From contig OX031060.1 of NCBI GenBank assembly GCA_943736015.1, positions 4,112,001 through 4,176,000 of the forward strand: a stretch of 64,000 bases of DNA. The letters are read 5' to 3'. Each line of letters opens with the position of its first letter. Position 1 is the first letter of the stretch. The notes under the pieces were generated by a model. That model was given only the letters and a program-made list of their open reading frames with translations, ran no database searches and was not told the DNA's origin. Origin of the DNA: Tridacna crocea. Taxonomy: Eukaryota; Mollusca; Bivalvia; Cardiida; Cardiidae. The position numbers were made by a program, and so were the translations under genes. Of the stretch, positions 1-11,660 are shown in pieces.

Positions 1-2330
1 CGGAAATAGATTTGAATATCGAAATGAATATTCAAATCAATATTCGATCCTATACACCATCCATAAACCCATACACACAAAATTGCGAATCTTCTGTTGG
101 CATGATATTCATTTCGATATACTTAAATCTATATTCGATCTTATACACCATCCATAAGCCCATACATAAGAAAATCGCGAATCTGCTGCTGGCATGAAAT
201 TCATTTCGATATTCATATCTATATTCGATCTCATACACCATCCTTAAGCCCATACATAGAAAATCGCGAATCATCTGCTGGCATGAAATTTATTTCGATA
301 TTCAAAACTATATTCGATCTCATAGACATCCACAAGCCCGTACATAAAAAAACGCGAATCTGCTGCTGGCATGAAATTCATTTCGATATTCAAATCTATA
401 TTCGACCTTCTACACCATCCATAAGCCCATTCATACAAAATCGCAAATCTCATACACATCCACATGCCTGTACATAAAAAAAGGCGAATCTGCTGCTGGC
501 ATGAAATTCATTTCGATATTCAAATCTATAATCAATCTCATAGACATCAACATGCCCGTACATAAAAAAACGCTAATCTGCTGCAGGCATGAAATTCATT
601 TCGATATTCAAATCTATATTCGATCTTATACACCATCCTTAAGCCCATACATAAAAAAATCGCGAATCTGCTGCTGGCATGATATTCATTTTTATATTCA
701 AATCTATATTCAATCTCATGCACTATCTATATGACGATACATAAAAAAAAAAAAAAAAAAAAAAACGCGAATCTGCTGCTGGCATGAAATTCATTTCGAT
801 ATTCAAATCTATATTCGATCTCCAACACCATCCATAAGCTCATACATAAGAAAAACGCGAATCTGCTGCTGGCATGAAATTCATTTCGATATTCAAATTT
901 ATATTCAATCTCATAGACATCCACATGCCCATACATTTAAACACGCGAATCTTCTGCTGGCATGAAATTCATTTCGATATTCATATCTATATTCGAACTC
1001 CTACACCATCTATAAGCCCATACATGAAAAACGCGAATCTGCTGCTGGCATGATATTCATTTCGATATTCAAATCTATATTCGATCTCCTACACCATTCA
1101 TAAGCCCATACATAAAAAACGCAAATCTGCTGCTGGCAGGAAATTCATTTCGATATTCACATCTATATTCAATCTCATACACCATCTATAAGCCCATACA
1201 TAAAAAACACGAATGTGCTGCTGGCATGAAATTCATCTCGATATTCATATCTATATTCGAACTCCTACACCATCTATAAGCCCATACATAAAAAACGCGA
1301 ATCTGCTGCTGGCATGAAATTCATTTCGATATTCAAATCTATATTCGATCCTATACACCATCCATAAACCCATACATACAAAATCGCGAATCTTCTGTTG
1401 GCATGATATTCATTTCGATATTCAAATCTATATTCAATCTCATAGACATCCACATGCCCATACATTTAAACACGGGAATCTGCTGCTGGCATGAAATTCA
1501 TTTCGATATTCACATCTATATTCAATCTCGTACACCATCTATAAGTCCATACATAAAAAAACGCAAATCTGCTGTTGGCATGAAATTCATTTCGATATTC
1601 ATACCTATATTCCTACACCATCTATAAGCCCATACATACAAAATCGCGAATCTGCTACTGGCATGAAATTCATTTCGATATTCAAATCTATATTCAATCT
1701 CATACACCATCTTTAAGCCCATACATACAAAATCGCGAATCTGCTGCTGGCATGAAATTCATTTCGATATTCAAATCTATATTCAATCTCATAGACATCC
1801 ACATGCCCAAACATTAAAAACTGCGAATCTGCTGCTGGCATGACATTCATTTCGATATTCAAATCTATATTCGATCTTATAAACTATCCATAAACCCATA
1901 CATAAGAAAAACGCGAATCTGCTGCTGGCATGAAATTCATTTCGATATTCAAATCTATCATTCGATCTCATAGACATCCACATGCCTATACATTAAAAAA
2001 CGCGAATCTGCTGCAGGCATGATATTCATTTCGATATTCAAATCTATATTTGATCTCCTACACCATCCATAAGCCCATACATAAAAAACGTGAATCAGCT
2101 GCTGGCATGAAATTTATTTCGATATTCAAATCTATATTCAATCTCATAGACATCCACATGCCCATACATTTAAACACGCGAATCTGCTGCTGGCATGAAA
2201 TTCATTTCGATATTCACATCTATATTCAATCTCATACACCATCTATAAGCCCATACATAAAAAAAACGCGAATCTGCTGCTGGCATGAAATTCATATCGA
2301 TATTCAAATCGGGATTCATAAATGTTCGTA
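1..2330. repeat. Satellite array, ~89-bp unit, about 25 copies
   Basis: The whole stretch is a head-to-tail array. Successive units carry 'CTGCTGGCATGAAATTCAT' at intervals of 88-92 bp (for example near 193, 282, 370, 588 and 678). Two unit types are mixed: one reads 'CATACACCATCTATAAGCCC', the other 'CATAGACATCCACATGCCC'. One spacing of 130 bp (370 to 500) marks a partial unit. Open reading frames here are by-products of the period and encode only repeated I/F/H-rich peptide. The array runs off the left edge, so its full length is unknown. A poly-A run of about 22 lies near 741. Confidence 0.95.
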
Positions 2331-3029
2331 ACTATCCCTTGAGTTTGAAAAAAAAGCGAATTTACTGCGGCATGAAATTCAACTCATCAGCATAATTATT
2401 TATTTCGACATTGAATATCGAACTCCGATTATCGAACTTACTGCTAACTTCACCTACCCATTTTGTTGTTGTAACAGGTGAATGTTTGTGTTCACGAATC
2501 AATGATTTTAGGACATGTTAAAGGAGTACGAGTTTAATGTAAATATATGATCATATGTCAGAGTTATAAAACTGCGTTTTTCAATTGACTTCTAGATAAA
2601 CCTGCCTCTAGTCAATTTTCACATTCCATAAGTTCGGTAAACCTAATACAAATGCTTATGTTATCTAGAAAAATAGTTTCACGGTAGAAAAATCTGCCGG
2701 GTAAGTTTCATATATGTCCAAGCTAAACCCAGGTGTCTGGGTTGTTTGTCCCGAATTCCTGATTCGCGTACCACGTGACATCAGTAGGAGGAGCGATCTC
2801 TCGTCGGGCGTTTGGTTAATTGCTGTATTGACTACGATATCTCAGGTAATAGAATAGCAGATCCAAAACTTCAGTGACTGCATGTTCTGTGGAGTCTGGT
2901 CTGAATCTGTCCTCTCCGAAGAGGCTTTTTCCATGGTCAGTTGATTCAGACACGGAGAATATTACGTTAAATGAGTTTTTTTTATCCCTCGCCGAAAAGG
3001 GTCTCCGTCCGTCCTTCCGTCCTACATTT
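2331..3029. other. Non-repetitive spacer, nothing recognised
   Basis: Between the satellite and the next tandem repeat I see no gene-like frame, tRNA or known repeat. 2331-2400 still holds decayed satellite words ('GCATGAAATTCA'). Confidence 0.5.
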
Positions 3030-3955
3030 TTGTCCGGAGCATATCTCCAAAGGTATTTGAGATATCAACTTCAAACTTCACAAGTGGATAGATCTCATTA
3101 AAGAGGCGTGCAGTGTACAAGAACCATTACTCTATCTTCAGTATTTTTGGAGTTATTGCCCTTTGTACATTTTTTTTCTGGAATTTTTGTCCGGAGCATA
3201 TCTCCAAAAGTATGAAAGCTAGGAACTTGAAACTTTACACACATATAGAACTCATTGAGGAGGCGTGCAGTGCACAAGATCCATTACTCTGTCTTCAGTA
3301 TTTTTGGAGTTATTGCCCTTTGTACATTTTTACTTTGAATTTTGTCCGGAGCATATCTCTAAAAGTATAAAAGCGAGAAACTTGAAACTTCACTAATATA
3401 TAAAACTCATTGAGCAAAAGGGCAGTGCACAACAACCATTACTCTGTCTTCAGTATTTTTGGAGTTATTGCCCTTTGTAAATTTTAACTTTGGATTTTTG
3501 TCCGGAGCATATCTCCAAAAGTTTAAAAGCTAGGAACTTGAAATTTCACACGCATATAGAACTAATTAAGGAGAAATGCAGTGCTAAATAATCATAACTC
3601 TATCTTCAGTAATTGTTGAGTTATTGCTCTTTGTAAATTTTCACTTTGGAATTTTGTCCGGAGTATATCTCGAAAAGTACAAAGGCTAGGAACTTCATAC
3701 TGTATACACTTATAGAATTCATTAAGGAGAAGTGCAGTTCACAAAAACCAAAACTCTGTCTTCAGTAATTTTTGAGTTATTGCCCTTTGTTAATTTTTAC
3801 TTTGGATTTCTGTCTGGCGTATATCTCCAAAAGTATAAAAGCTAGGAACTTGAAACTTCACACATATAGAACTAATTGAAGAACCATAACTCTATCTTCA
3901 GTATTTTTGGAGTTATTGCCCTTTGTAAATTTTTACTTTGGATTTTTGTTAGCAC
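3030..3955. repeat. Tandem repeat, ~155-bp unit, about 6 copies
   Basis: The phrases 'GTCCGGAGCATATCTCCAAA', 'GCTAGGAACTTGAAACTT' and 'GGAGTTATTGCCCTTTGTA' recur in order about every 155 bp, starting near 3034, 3190, 3348, 3499, 3656 and 3809. The last unit is partly deleted. Two small frames (2874-3101 and 3113-3370) simply follow the repeat and are not genes. Confidence 0.9.
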
Positions 3956-4390
3956 ATTTCCATTGAGATTCACAAGATTTTTTTGACTTATTACCCTTTG
4001 ATGAATTTATCCTGTTCTGGGACAAGTGCTAGTTTATGTAATGAAATGCTGTGCCATGGATCAAGGGAGCTTATTGTATAATTCATCATGGACCAATAAC
4101 AAAAAGGCCACATGTACATGCAAAACACAATACCTCTTATATGTTTGTATGAAAAAATGTCTTTTTCGGCGGGGGATATCATTTCAACGAAATTGCTTGT
4201 TTATTGTAATTTCAGATTTCTTTTGGCTATTTAAGAAAATGCTATGTAAAACTCTACAAAATGTTGAAAATCTTTCAAATGATGAAAAAAATGCTGCGAG
4301 GAAAAAGAGAACAAGCTTAATACATATATATGCTGTTTTTCCCACTACATTTTTAAAGCCCGACGAGATCGTGTTGCAAACGGTTAATCG
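3956..4390. other. Spacer with no recognised feature
   Basis: A 130-codon frame at 4026-4418 has no recognisable domain and is rich in Cys and Lys-Lys runs. It is probably chance. Confidence 0.4.
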
Positions 4391-5455
4391 ACTGATTCCA
4401 GTCTTAAGAATGTCTTAAGAATGTCCTAAGAAAGAAACATGTAAATGGTACAGCCATTTTTTAAAAAAAATCTTTTAGCCAATCAGAAGTTTTGTTACTT
4501 ACAAATTTAGAAAACCTTGAAGAATAATTTGAGGTTATTACACGGCTGATGAGGGCCGGAGAGTGATATCGGCCCGCCACCTTGATATCTGCCCCGAGGG
4601 CTTTAGCCCGAGGGCAGATTTCGAGGTGGAGGGCCGATATCATTCTCCGGCCCTCATCAGCCGTGTAATAACCTCGTTATTACATTCATGGATCAATTGC
4701 TCGATTATTTTGGTTTTCTGGCATGTTTTTAAAATACTAAAAACAAAAATATCTTGTCTCCATTCGACACAACTTTTTTCCGTGGGTAAACGTCACGTTC
4801 ATGACGTCATTCATCATCACAATGGTAGTGCTGCGAATGTGCAGTATAGGATGTTTTAAATAAACAGTTCTTCATGTTTGTTTATTGTTAAAAAAGATGT
4901 TGCCATTATTGTTTCTCAATCTAAATATTCAGTTTAGTGTGATAGGGATCAAATTTGAGAAACAGGATAAATAGAATAGATGGTTGGTGCTTCGAATTAT
5001 GAAACTTAATCAAGCTCGGTTCATCCGGCTCAATAGATAAAAGTCGTAGAACTACTAGCCTATAGACACTACAAATTGCCTGATAAGTTTCCCAATCCAA
5101 GACAACAACAATCTATTCTCTATTTATCACGTCTTTGTTGGTTAAACGATTCATCGTTGCCTGTAGTTTTGAAGATTTGTCCGCTAGCGATTGACAGACC
5201 GATTCCGCCATTTTTTTTTCAAAATGGATGTTTTGAGAACGTTCGTTTGCGAGCGAGTGTTCTGTTGCTATAGATACAGAACAAATATCTTATCAACGGG
5301 CAGGATATCAGATATCAGCCCGTTGCCCCGTCATATCTGCCCTCGCGTGACACTGATATTACACCATTTTCGGTGGAAAATGTTACTATTATTAGTAACA
5401 GAATGTAATAAGGATAAGAATATTCTCGAGAATGGTTGGTGAATAGCGGCCCTGG
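4391..5455. mobile_element. Composite remnant of a 'GAATGGTTGGTGAATACGGGCCC' type inverted-repeat element
   Basis: The left part carries 'AGCCAATCAGAAG' and 'AGAAAACCTTGAAGAAT' (4476-4530), and the right end carries 'GAGAATGGTTGGTGAATA' (about 5430-5448). These match, in order, the better-preserved elements at 61025-61215 and 62098-62556. The middle is filled by a separate hairpin (4531-4675) and unclassified DNA, so this looks like an old copy opened by later insertions. Confidence 0.4.
4531..4675. repeat. Hairpin element, ~65-bp arms
   Basis: 'GAGGTTATTACACGGCTGAT' at 4531 returns inverted, ending at 4675. The arms stay paired through 'GAGGGCCGGAGA' and 'GGGCCGATATC' to a short 'CGAGGGCTTTAGCCCGAG' centre, which is itself a palindrome. 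It is much more GC-rich than its surroundings. Only one copy occurs in this window. Confidence 0.9.
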
Positions 5456-5694
5456 ATCAGCACTTATTTCATTCATAAGTTGTTGCTTTACCCCATTCCT
5501 TGTCGCTTATCAGGGTTAAAAGTTCAACGTAACAAGGTCACAACAGCTAGTATTAGTGTTATTAGACTGTAGGTAAAGGCTGTCACAAGTTGCAGTTAGG
5601 TCAGTTTGCGCTCAGCAGACGGATTTCCGAAATTTGTGGTCTCTCTAATCGTCCAGCTCACGCCGACCGATTAAAAACGAAGCCTTTTCTCCCC

Positions 5695-6362
5695 GGAAGA
5701 AAGTAATCAACAATAGGGTCTCATAGGAAATAGGGTTCATTAGAACCAAAATACAACAACAATGTAGACGGATTTTAGAACATCTGTCCACCATTAACTT
5801 TTTCTCACCTTTGCTATTTAACTTCTGATATACAAAACAAGAAAAATACGATAAATGAATTGGGTTTTGGTATGAATGATCTACATGTATGAAAAAACAA
5901 AACTGCAGGAAAAAGCATTATCAACAACGTTTTAAATTTTGGCCTTAATGTGACGTCACATTTTGTAAATAGGAGGGAATAGATTTTTAAACGATTGCTT
6001 TGAAATAAATCATTGAAGAGATGCCGAGTCGATCGCCAATATAAATCAAGACAAAAATCTGTCTTACCAAAAAGAAGCAAATTTGCAAGATTCTTCCTGT
6101 TATTTAACAAATTCCTGAAAATCGGTATCGCTCGAGTACCAATGTCCTTTACGATCCTGTCTGTGCGACCAAAGGTCCGTCAATTGCACGTGGACAGGTC
6201 TTTTTCGCACGGGAGCAGGTCTTTCCCGCTCGTGTGCAGGCTTTCTATCTACAGAACAGTTCGTGCACGTACATTGATAGACCTATGCTCGTGCATTCTA
6301 TTATTAAAACGGGTCGTTCTGAAAAAAGATAGTTAGCTGGTCCAGACAGAGGAACCGGCATT
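5695..6362. repeat. Dispersed repeat, copy 1 (paralogue of 14985-15640)
   Basis: 'TTAGAACCAAAATACAACAA', 'CATTAACTTTTT', 'AAATCTGTCTTACCA' and the 'GGACAGGTCTTT...GCAGGTCTTTCC' cluster occur here in the same order as at 14985-15640. The identity is interrupted by small indels, so the copies are old. It is non-coding as far as I can see. The short internal repeat of 'CAGGTCTTT' near 6190-6235 is shared by both copies. Confidence 0.75.
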
Positions 6363-8035
6363 TAAATACTAGCATAGTATATCCAAATATGCAACTGCGG
6401 GAGTTGTATCCGTCCTATGTATACTTTTAAAATACTGAACGCTGATTGGTCAGCTCGCTACACACGTGGTCTAAGATGCATTATACGGGCGAAAGACCGC
6501 GCCGAAGGCGCGGTCTGAAAACCGCCTATAGGTTACACGTACGAATAAAACTTAAAATCATCAAATTTCATAATTCAAATTACAAACCCCATAAGACTTT
6601 TTTCGGCCATTTTGAATTTTTGTTGATTTTTCGTCCACTGGAGGTGAGCTTCCGGTCACAGACTGGACCGTACCAGAATTTCTTTACAAGAAAAAAGAAC
6701 ATTCATTTACTGACAAACTTCGAGAACTCAGTCAGCTTATGTTATGAATTTTTCTAATAACAAAATTAAACATAAATCACACAGATTTTGGGAAATGGTT
6801 GAATAAACGCGTCTTTGGAGAATATTTCGTTTTTACTAAAAAAGGTGGAGGAAAAATGACGTGTTCTATGTCACACGCACTGAGTTTGTAACCATACCGA
6901 TCGACTGTATCTGTACTTCAACTTCCTTGACAACCAGAAGGTTGGTTTATTACAAGAAGAATTCCACACAGTCAGACAAAATCCATAAGATTAAATTTAA
7001 TTATCTTTTTGTTAAAATTTCTTCAAAAGTTATCTATCTACAACGTTTCCCTTTCGTTCGCATATCATTACAAAAATTCTGGGAAAAGAATATCATTAGT
7101 GTTAGTTTCAATGACGTATGAACTACGCAGGGCTTTTTAAAATGACGTCATCTTCTGAAGTCGGCCTTGATCCATTTCGTCCTCTTGCAGTTCGCCCTAT
7201 TTCGTTTTCGTTTTGGTTTCTAAAACACCTTTACCTACGTTTTGTCTTTTTCAACACTTTGTTCATGAGACTAATTAAAAAAATGCCCCTCAAATTGTTC
7301 TTTAATGAAGAAAAAGAGTGCTTTAAATAGTGTTGATTTTGAGAGAGATGACAAGACCGCAGATAGATCTATATATATTTGGGCACAACATAGATGTAAG
7401 GGATTGGATAAAGATATTTTAGGGGATTTGAGATAGGAAGATTGTTTGTGGCATTTTATGGGTTGGTTAGGCCGTTTAATGGGCAAATGGATGGATGTAT
7501 GACCCTAATATGAGAGATTAATTGTATGGTGTTAAAGGCCGTCTTAAACATCATTCAGTTATTGGCAACTGCCCTAATTCCATGACTGTCCTTGAACCGG
7601 TGATTTTTGTTCACATATCATAAAGGACAATGTTTGAGACGTTATATGGTATTTCGGCTGGTAATGCTTACCAATATTCGAACGTTTTATTGCTCTTAAA
7701 TTTCAACCAAATACCAGACAAATACACGTACAAGTCAATTAATTGTTTTATCTAAAAGAAATTGACTTCATTTTTCTTATATCTAAATACACTGTAGTGT
7801 TCTTTCTCAAAAAAAGCAAAGATCTACAACTTTCTCCTGTAAAACTACCAAGCTACCGGAATTAGGTCAAGTCATGTTCGCTTAAGAAAGCTGATGGCAT
7901 GCTGTGTTATTTGTGCACATTGGCCATGAAAATTGTTATCGAAGTTAATCTTTGTCATGAAAGTAATCAGAAATAATTTATTCGTGAAAGGAAGTAATTT
8001 CTAGCTCATATTCTTTTCTAAATTCTTGATTCCAT
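6363..8035. other. Spacer; only a small GC hairpin seen
   Basis: A short perfect hairpin 'GACCGCGCCGAAGGCGCGGTC' lies near 6497-6517. Otherwise the stretch is AT-rich with no frame that looks coded and no repeat matching elsewhere in the window. Confidence 0.4.
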
Positions 8036-8039
8036 TATG

Positions 8040-8285
8040 TTGTTTCCTTGTCATCATGGAATACGGACACTCGAGGCTATATGGGGGGGACAGTGTACCT
8101 ATCTATGCTTTCATCGTGTTTCTTTGACAAGTACTCAAAATATTCTTTCCAAGCCACCGGCTTCGAAACAATGGTTAGCATTGAGAGAGGAATGAATCTT
8201 GTCGCGGTGAATATCATCAATCCACAGGAAAAGAATTGCCACGCCCCTGTTCTCAAGTCTGTACGCTACTGACTGAGCTACCAAG
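8040..8285 (-). mobile_element. SINE, tRNA-derived, degenerate
   Basis: On the minus strand this reads a tRNA-like head ending near 8280 ('TAGCTCAGTCAGTAGCG' as complement), then a body with 'CTTTCCAAGCCACCGGCT' on the + strand. That body pattern is shared with 9020-9180 and 55190-55400. Confidence 0.5.
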
Positions 8286-8599
8286 AGAAGGAGAAGAAAT
8301 AGATAGATGGGTATAAAGGTTTTTAAAAGTATTGGTATCAATATATGCAGCTTACTAAATCTAACAAATAATCCAAGTTGTCAAAATTATGTTGATCTAG
8401 ATCTATTCCGAGTTTAGATCGCATTAAAGTAGTTCAGAGGTATACAAGCAAAATCATGATATACACTCTTACAACTGGTAAGCAGAGTTAGAGAAAGAAA
8501 ATGTATACACATATACACATATTCTTACACTATCAGAAGTGCAAAGGGGGCTGATGTCGAATGTACATCCTGGACCTTGCTTGAAGGAGTCATGTAGCC

Positions 8600-8900
8600 T
8601 ACACATACAGGTCCTCACTCTCTGAGCAGGTCGCCCTGCATGGTGAGTGTGGTGAGCGTATCGGACTCATGACTTGGTGGTTGCGAATTCAAAACCTGAG
8701 TGAGGCGGACTTTCTTTCCGACGTATTTTCGCCTCTCACCTCTGCTGAAGCATGTGAGGAAAGTAGTCCGTGGCTTTGGAAAGAAAGTTGTGTTAGTACT
8801 GGTGTGAGAAAGCTAGGAAACATGTGTGCGTCACCGACCGCCATGATATGACCTTAGCTGTTAAAGTGGCATTAAACCCCAATACAACCAATCAACCAAT
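8600..8900 (+). mobile_element. SINE with 'GGCATTAAACCCCAAT' tail
   Basis: The head has a tRNA-like B-box remnant ('GGTTGCGAATTCAAAACC'). The body reads 'CCTCTCACCTCTGCTGAAGC', 'GTGGCTTTGGAAAGAAAGTT', 'ACTGGTGTGAGAAAGC' and 'CACCGACCGCCATGATATGA', and the tail 'AAAGTGGCATTAAACCCCAA' is followed by tandem 'CAACCAAT'. The same body occurs inverted at 18440-18600, 20270-20420 and 62285-62520. This is the usual layout of mollusc SINEs with a conserved central domain. The family name was not checked. Confidence 0.75.
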
Positions 8901-8914
8901 CTGAGCTGGTCAGG

Positions 8915-8965
8915 ATGACCAGTCCGCAAAGCTCAGTTGGTAGAGTGCAGCAGTCGTGAAGGTGT
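8915..8965 (+). mobile_element. tRNA-derived SINE head fragment
   Basis: 'AAAGCTCAGTTGGTAGAGTG' is a Pol III A-box typical of a tRNA-derived SINE head. No B-box or tail follows, so the piece is truncated. Confidence 0.4.
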
Positions 8966-9019
8966 TATTTTAGGTCAATATTGAGGGTGCGGTTTTTGTA
9001 TGTTTATTCCACCACTTTC

Positions 9020-9180
9020 AAGATTACTTCAGTTATTTACCAGCCAATGCATCTATCCCTGCTTTCCTAGTGTGCCTTTAATCAGGATCACACTAACTTC
9101 TTTCCAGAGTAGTGGCTGCTTTCCCACTCTACATTTACGCAATGACAGGTCACAATGATTATCATTGGTTCTTGGAAAAA
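9020..9180 (-). mobile_element. Degenerate SINE body
   Basis: 'CTATCCCTGCTTTCCTAG' and 'AGAGTAGTGGCTGCTTTCCC' resemble the inverted SINE body at 55190-55340. No head or tail is intact. Confidence 0.35.
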
Positions 9181-9220
9181 ACTCCTGATAATTCGGGACC
9201 AAATTAATTCTTCGCTAGTT

Positions 9221-9413
9221 AACCCTTTATCACACAATCCAGAGTTCAAACTGGGCTGAAGGAGAAGGATTCTTAGAATATTGCGGGAAAAGGATAAAAT
9301 ACCAGGAAAATGTTACTCTGTTGAGGACTTTTGTTATAGTTGTATCACTTTCGAATTTGTTGTCTGCAGATAAAATATGTATTGTCATTGAAAATGTATT
9401 GGGCAGGGTCAAA
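9221..9413. mobile_element. PT element, very degenerate copy
   Basis: It opens 'TTAACCCTTTATCACACAATCC' in outline and keeps 'TTGCGGGAAAAGGATAAAAT', 'GAAAATGTTACTCTGTTG' and 'TTGTTGTCTGCAGATAAA'. These are the expected words in the expected order, but the palindrome is lost. Confidence 0.45.
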
Positions 9414-9524
9414 TAAATATATCAGCACCTACGTGTATTATGTTCCGATTATGTTTTCATGTCTGAGGAAAAAAATCTCTTTCGCCCGTTTCTAGGCTTT
9501 GCCTATTTTCATATTATCAAGTAA

Positions 9525-9760
9525 ATCATCATATAGCTTGCAATACACAAATAGAGGTATTCGGACATTTGCATAAAGTGTCGTCTCAGATCAGCCTGCG
9601 CAGGCTGATCTAGGTCTACACTTCCCGTTTTAATTTTCTGTTCTGCGCATGTCTGTCGTAGCACAAAATCTAATGTAGTCGTAAAGGCTGATCCGAGACG
9701 ACTCTTTATGCAAATGTCGGAATGCTCCTTTTCGCATGTTGCAAGCCAGATAATCATAAA
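9525..9760. mobile_element. Non-autonomous element with two internal 'AGCCTGCGCAGGCT' type hairpins
   Basis: The ends pair as 'AGCTTGCAATACACAAATAGA' against 'CTTTTCGCATGTTGCAAGCC' at the right. Inside are 'ATTTGCATAAAGTGTCGTCT', the perfect core 'GATCAGCCTGCGCAGGCTGATC' (22 bp, near 9589-9610), and an inverted counterpart near 9690-9720. A fuller copy is at 57327-57612; relatives lie at 22720, 42265 and 47760. Confidence 0.75.
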
Positions 9761-10175
9761 CCCATAAAATCAATGTTGCCTACCAAGAAACCGAATCATG
9801 AAGTAAACCGGCTCTTTGAGCCTGCGTGAAGTGCACAGACTGACCTGGGTTGACACTTTTTACAGGTGACATAATTCCCCTTTTTTTTAGAATATGAATC
9901 ATTTTTATTTTCCAAGGTTTTATCCACCTGTTCTTTGTTTTCTTTGCAGAACTTTTCAATATAGAGTCTATATATTCTATTAGGCCTGAACGCTCGATTC
10001 GTCGCCATGAATCGTCGACAATGTTGCCTTATTTTGCTGGGTTCAATACTCCTGCTTCTTCTACGAAGAACATTTTTGGCCCTGGGGTCTGAGGGCATAA
10101 AAGCTTACCCGAAACTAAGCCGTGTCGAAGATAGTCGTGCCCAAAATTATTCCAACGTACAGAAGCTGATGGAAG
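9761..10175. other. Spacer
   Basis: A 100-codon minus-strand frame (10098-9796) is Arg/Lys-rich and shows no domain I recognise. I do not call it a gene. Confidence 0.35.
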
Positions 10176-10635
10176 GTATATAGAGGATATTTGTTTTTTT
10201 CGATGAAAGATCGAAATTTATTTCATCTAGTGGACACAATCGGTAATATTTTCACGAGTGGCGCAGCCACTCGTGAAAATGTTACCGATGGTGTTCACTT
10301 GATGAAATAAATTTCGATCTTTCACCGAAAAAAAAAAAAAAAATTCTATTTATTTTATGCTTTTAACCCTTTATGGGAGGAGCTTTATCAAAATTCAGTA
10401 CAGTTCTTTTCCCTTATTCCCGGTGGCGTACCCCTCCCGCACAGCAACGTTACGTCAAGCGCGAGAAATGTAAGGTATATGACGTCATATTTCCCATCTG
10501 GTTGTTAAACACGCGCAATTTACCTAGGCAACAAGAATGTGAAAATCGGTATTTTCACTGGTGGTACCAGTGTAAGATCGAAAAATATTTTCATTGCTAT
10601 TTCTCGATATCCTACCGGAAAGCATGAAATAAAGA
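10176..10635. mobile_element. Hairpin element family 2, full copy (~460 bp)
   Basis: A long hairpin (about 10203-10335) pairs 'GAAAGATCGAAATTTATTTC' with its complement through 'ACCGATGGTGTTCACTTG'. It is followed by a ~290-bp tail with 'TTTAACCCTTTATGGGAGGA', 'TACCCCTCCCGCACAGCAAC', a CRE-like 'ATGACGTCAT' (near 10478), 'CCTAGGCAACAAGAA', and the end 'TCTCGATATCCTACCGGAAA'. Other copies are at 34850, 42915, 49935, 51313 and 55864. A 90-residue frame inside is not a gene. Confidence 0.85.
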
Positions 10636-10639
10636 GGAT

Positions 10640-10702
10640 GCATTTGTTTTTGACAGTGATAGATCGAAAATATATTTCACTGAGTGAACCTCATCGGTAA
10701 TA
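10640..10702. mobile_element. Family 2 hairpin, truncated arm
   Basis: 'GATAGATCGAAAATATATTTC' followed by 'GAACCTCATCGGTAATATT' is the start of another family 2 hairpin. It is cut off exactly at the TTAA of the PT element at 10703. Confidence 0.6.
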
Positions 10703-10933
10703 TTAACCCTTTCCCAAACGACAAACTTTTGGACTAGACCAAATTGAAAGCATTTGCAGATGACAATTCAACTCTCTTGCTGAAAAAATGATTTCTATCT
10801 ATTACAGGGTAGAAAACAGTGTGGGAAAAGCAGAAAATGCTGGTTACCAGCTTATTCTCCTTTTCCCACAATGTTTTCAAAAGGCTACTATTCTAGACCC
10901 GTAAAATCCAGGGATTGTTTGGGAAAGGGTCAA
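10703..10933. mobile_element. PT element
   Basis: It starts TTAACCCTTTCCCAAAC at 10703 and ends GTTTGGGAAAGGG followed by TCAA (one mismatch to TTAA). The palindrome lies at about 10812-10880, centre 'CTGGTTACCAG'. One arm has a small defect ('AGCTTATTCTCC'). The asymmetric segment 'AAATTGAAAGCATTTGCAGA' is near the left end. Confidence 0.9.
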
Positions 10934-11085
10934 AGCAGCCAGTGGCTTGGAAAGAAAATTGTGCGGAGTACTTTTAAAAAAGTAATTCCAGGAAAGCATG
11001 ATTAGGTACACTGGTCGCCGCGATATAACTAAAATAATGTTGAAAACGGCGTTAAACACCATAGAATACCGATACGAAAGAATGG
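10934..11085 (+). mobile_element. SINE 3' half
   Basis: 'CAGTGGCTTGGAAAGAAAAT', 'GGTCGCCGCGATATAACT' and 'GAAAACGGCGTTAAACACC' follow the body-to-tail order of the 8.6-kb SINE. The head is missing, probably because the PT element or earlier loss removed it. Confidence 0.5.
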
Positions 11086-11373
11086 AAGTCATGACGCCCG
11101 TGTGTTACTCGGATCATTTACAGGTATAGGCCGACATAATTATGCACTTTCTTTGCAGTCTGATCTTGAACTACACTTTCAGCCAAGCAATCGTGAATCG
11201 CGCTGCTGGCAGTTATGAATACGTCGTCTGCCGTTAGAAATGCGACCTTCTATGAGTAGTCCCATGACTAATATCAGGGGAAAAAAGCAGGCCAGGGTAA
11301 AACTTGCACATTATTGTGACCAAGAAAGTTTGTTTTCAGTCTTGTTGAAAAAGCGTATAATTGGCGTGGTTTC

Positions 11374-11590
11374 TTAAACCATTACCACATAGTCCCTACT
11401 TTTGACGACCTCGAAAAAAAGCCTTTGGAAAACATTGTGGAAAAAAGGAGAAAATGCTGGTAACCAGCATTTTCTCCTTTTGCCACAATGTTTTCTACTC
11501 TTCACAAAAGAAATTTTGAATTTTCAATCACTTTTATTTTGTCATCTGCTAATAACTTCAAAAAGGCAATCTTAGAAGAAAGGTATGTCC
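11374..11590. mobile_element. PT element
   Basis: It starts TTAAACCATTACCACATAG at 11374. The palindrome 'GAGAAAATGCTGG|TAACCAGCATTTTCTC' is centred near 11461. The internal segment 'TTTATTTTGTCATCTGC' lies on the right, so this copy is in the reverse orientation to the one at 10703. The right terminus has decayed. Confidence 0.85.
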
Positions 11591-11660
11591 TTATCGGAAA
11601 AAAATCAGACTACACGTTCTGTGCAGTCTGATCTAGATCTACACGGTCCGCAAAAGGTCA

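Noticed and set aside
1..2330. CRISPR array
   Set aside because: Repeats are contiguous with no unique spacers, and the genome is eukaryotic.
50..2331. Many 60-93-codon frames on both strands in the first 2.3 kb
   Set aside because: They follow the satellite period and encode the same peptide repeatedly; no gene is supported.
4026..4418. 130-codon frame on the + strand
   Set aside because: No recognisable domain, no splice context, unusual composition; probably chance.
9796..10098. 100-codon Arg/Lys-rich frame on the - strand
   Set aside because: No domain, no signal for start or splice, and it borders repeat DNA.
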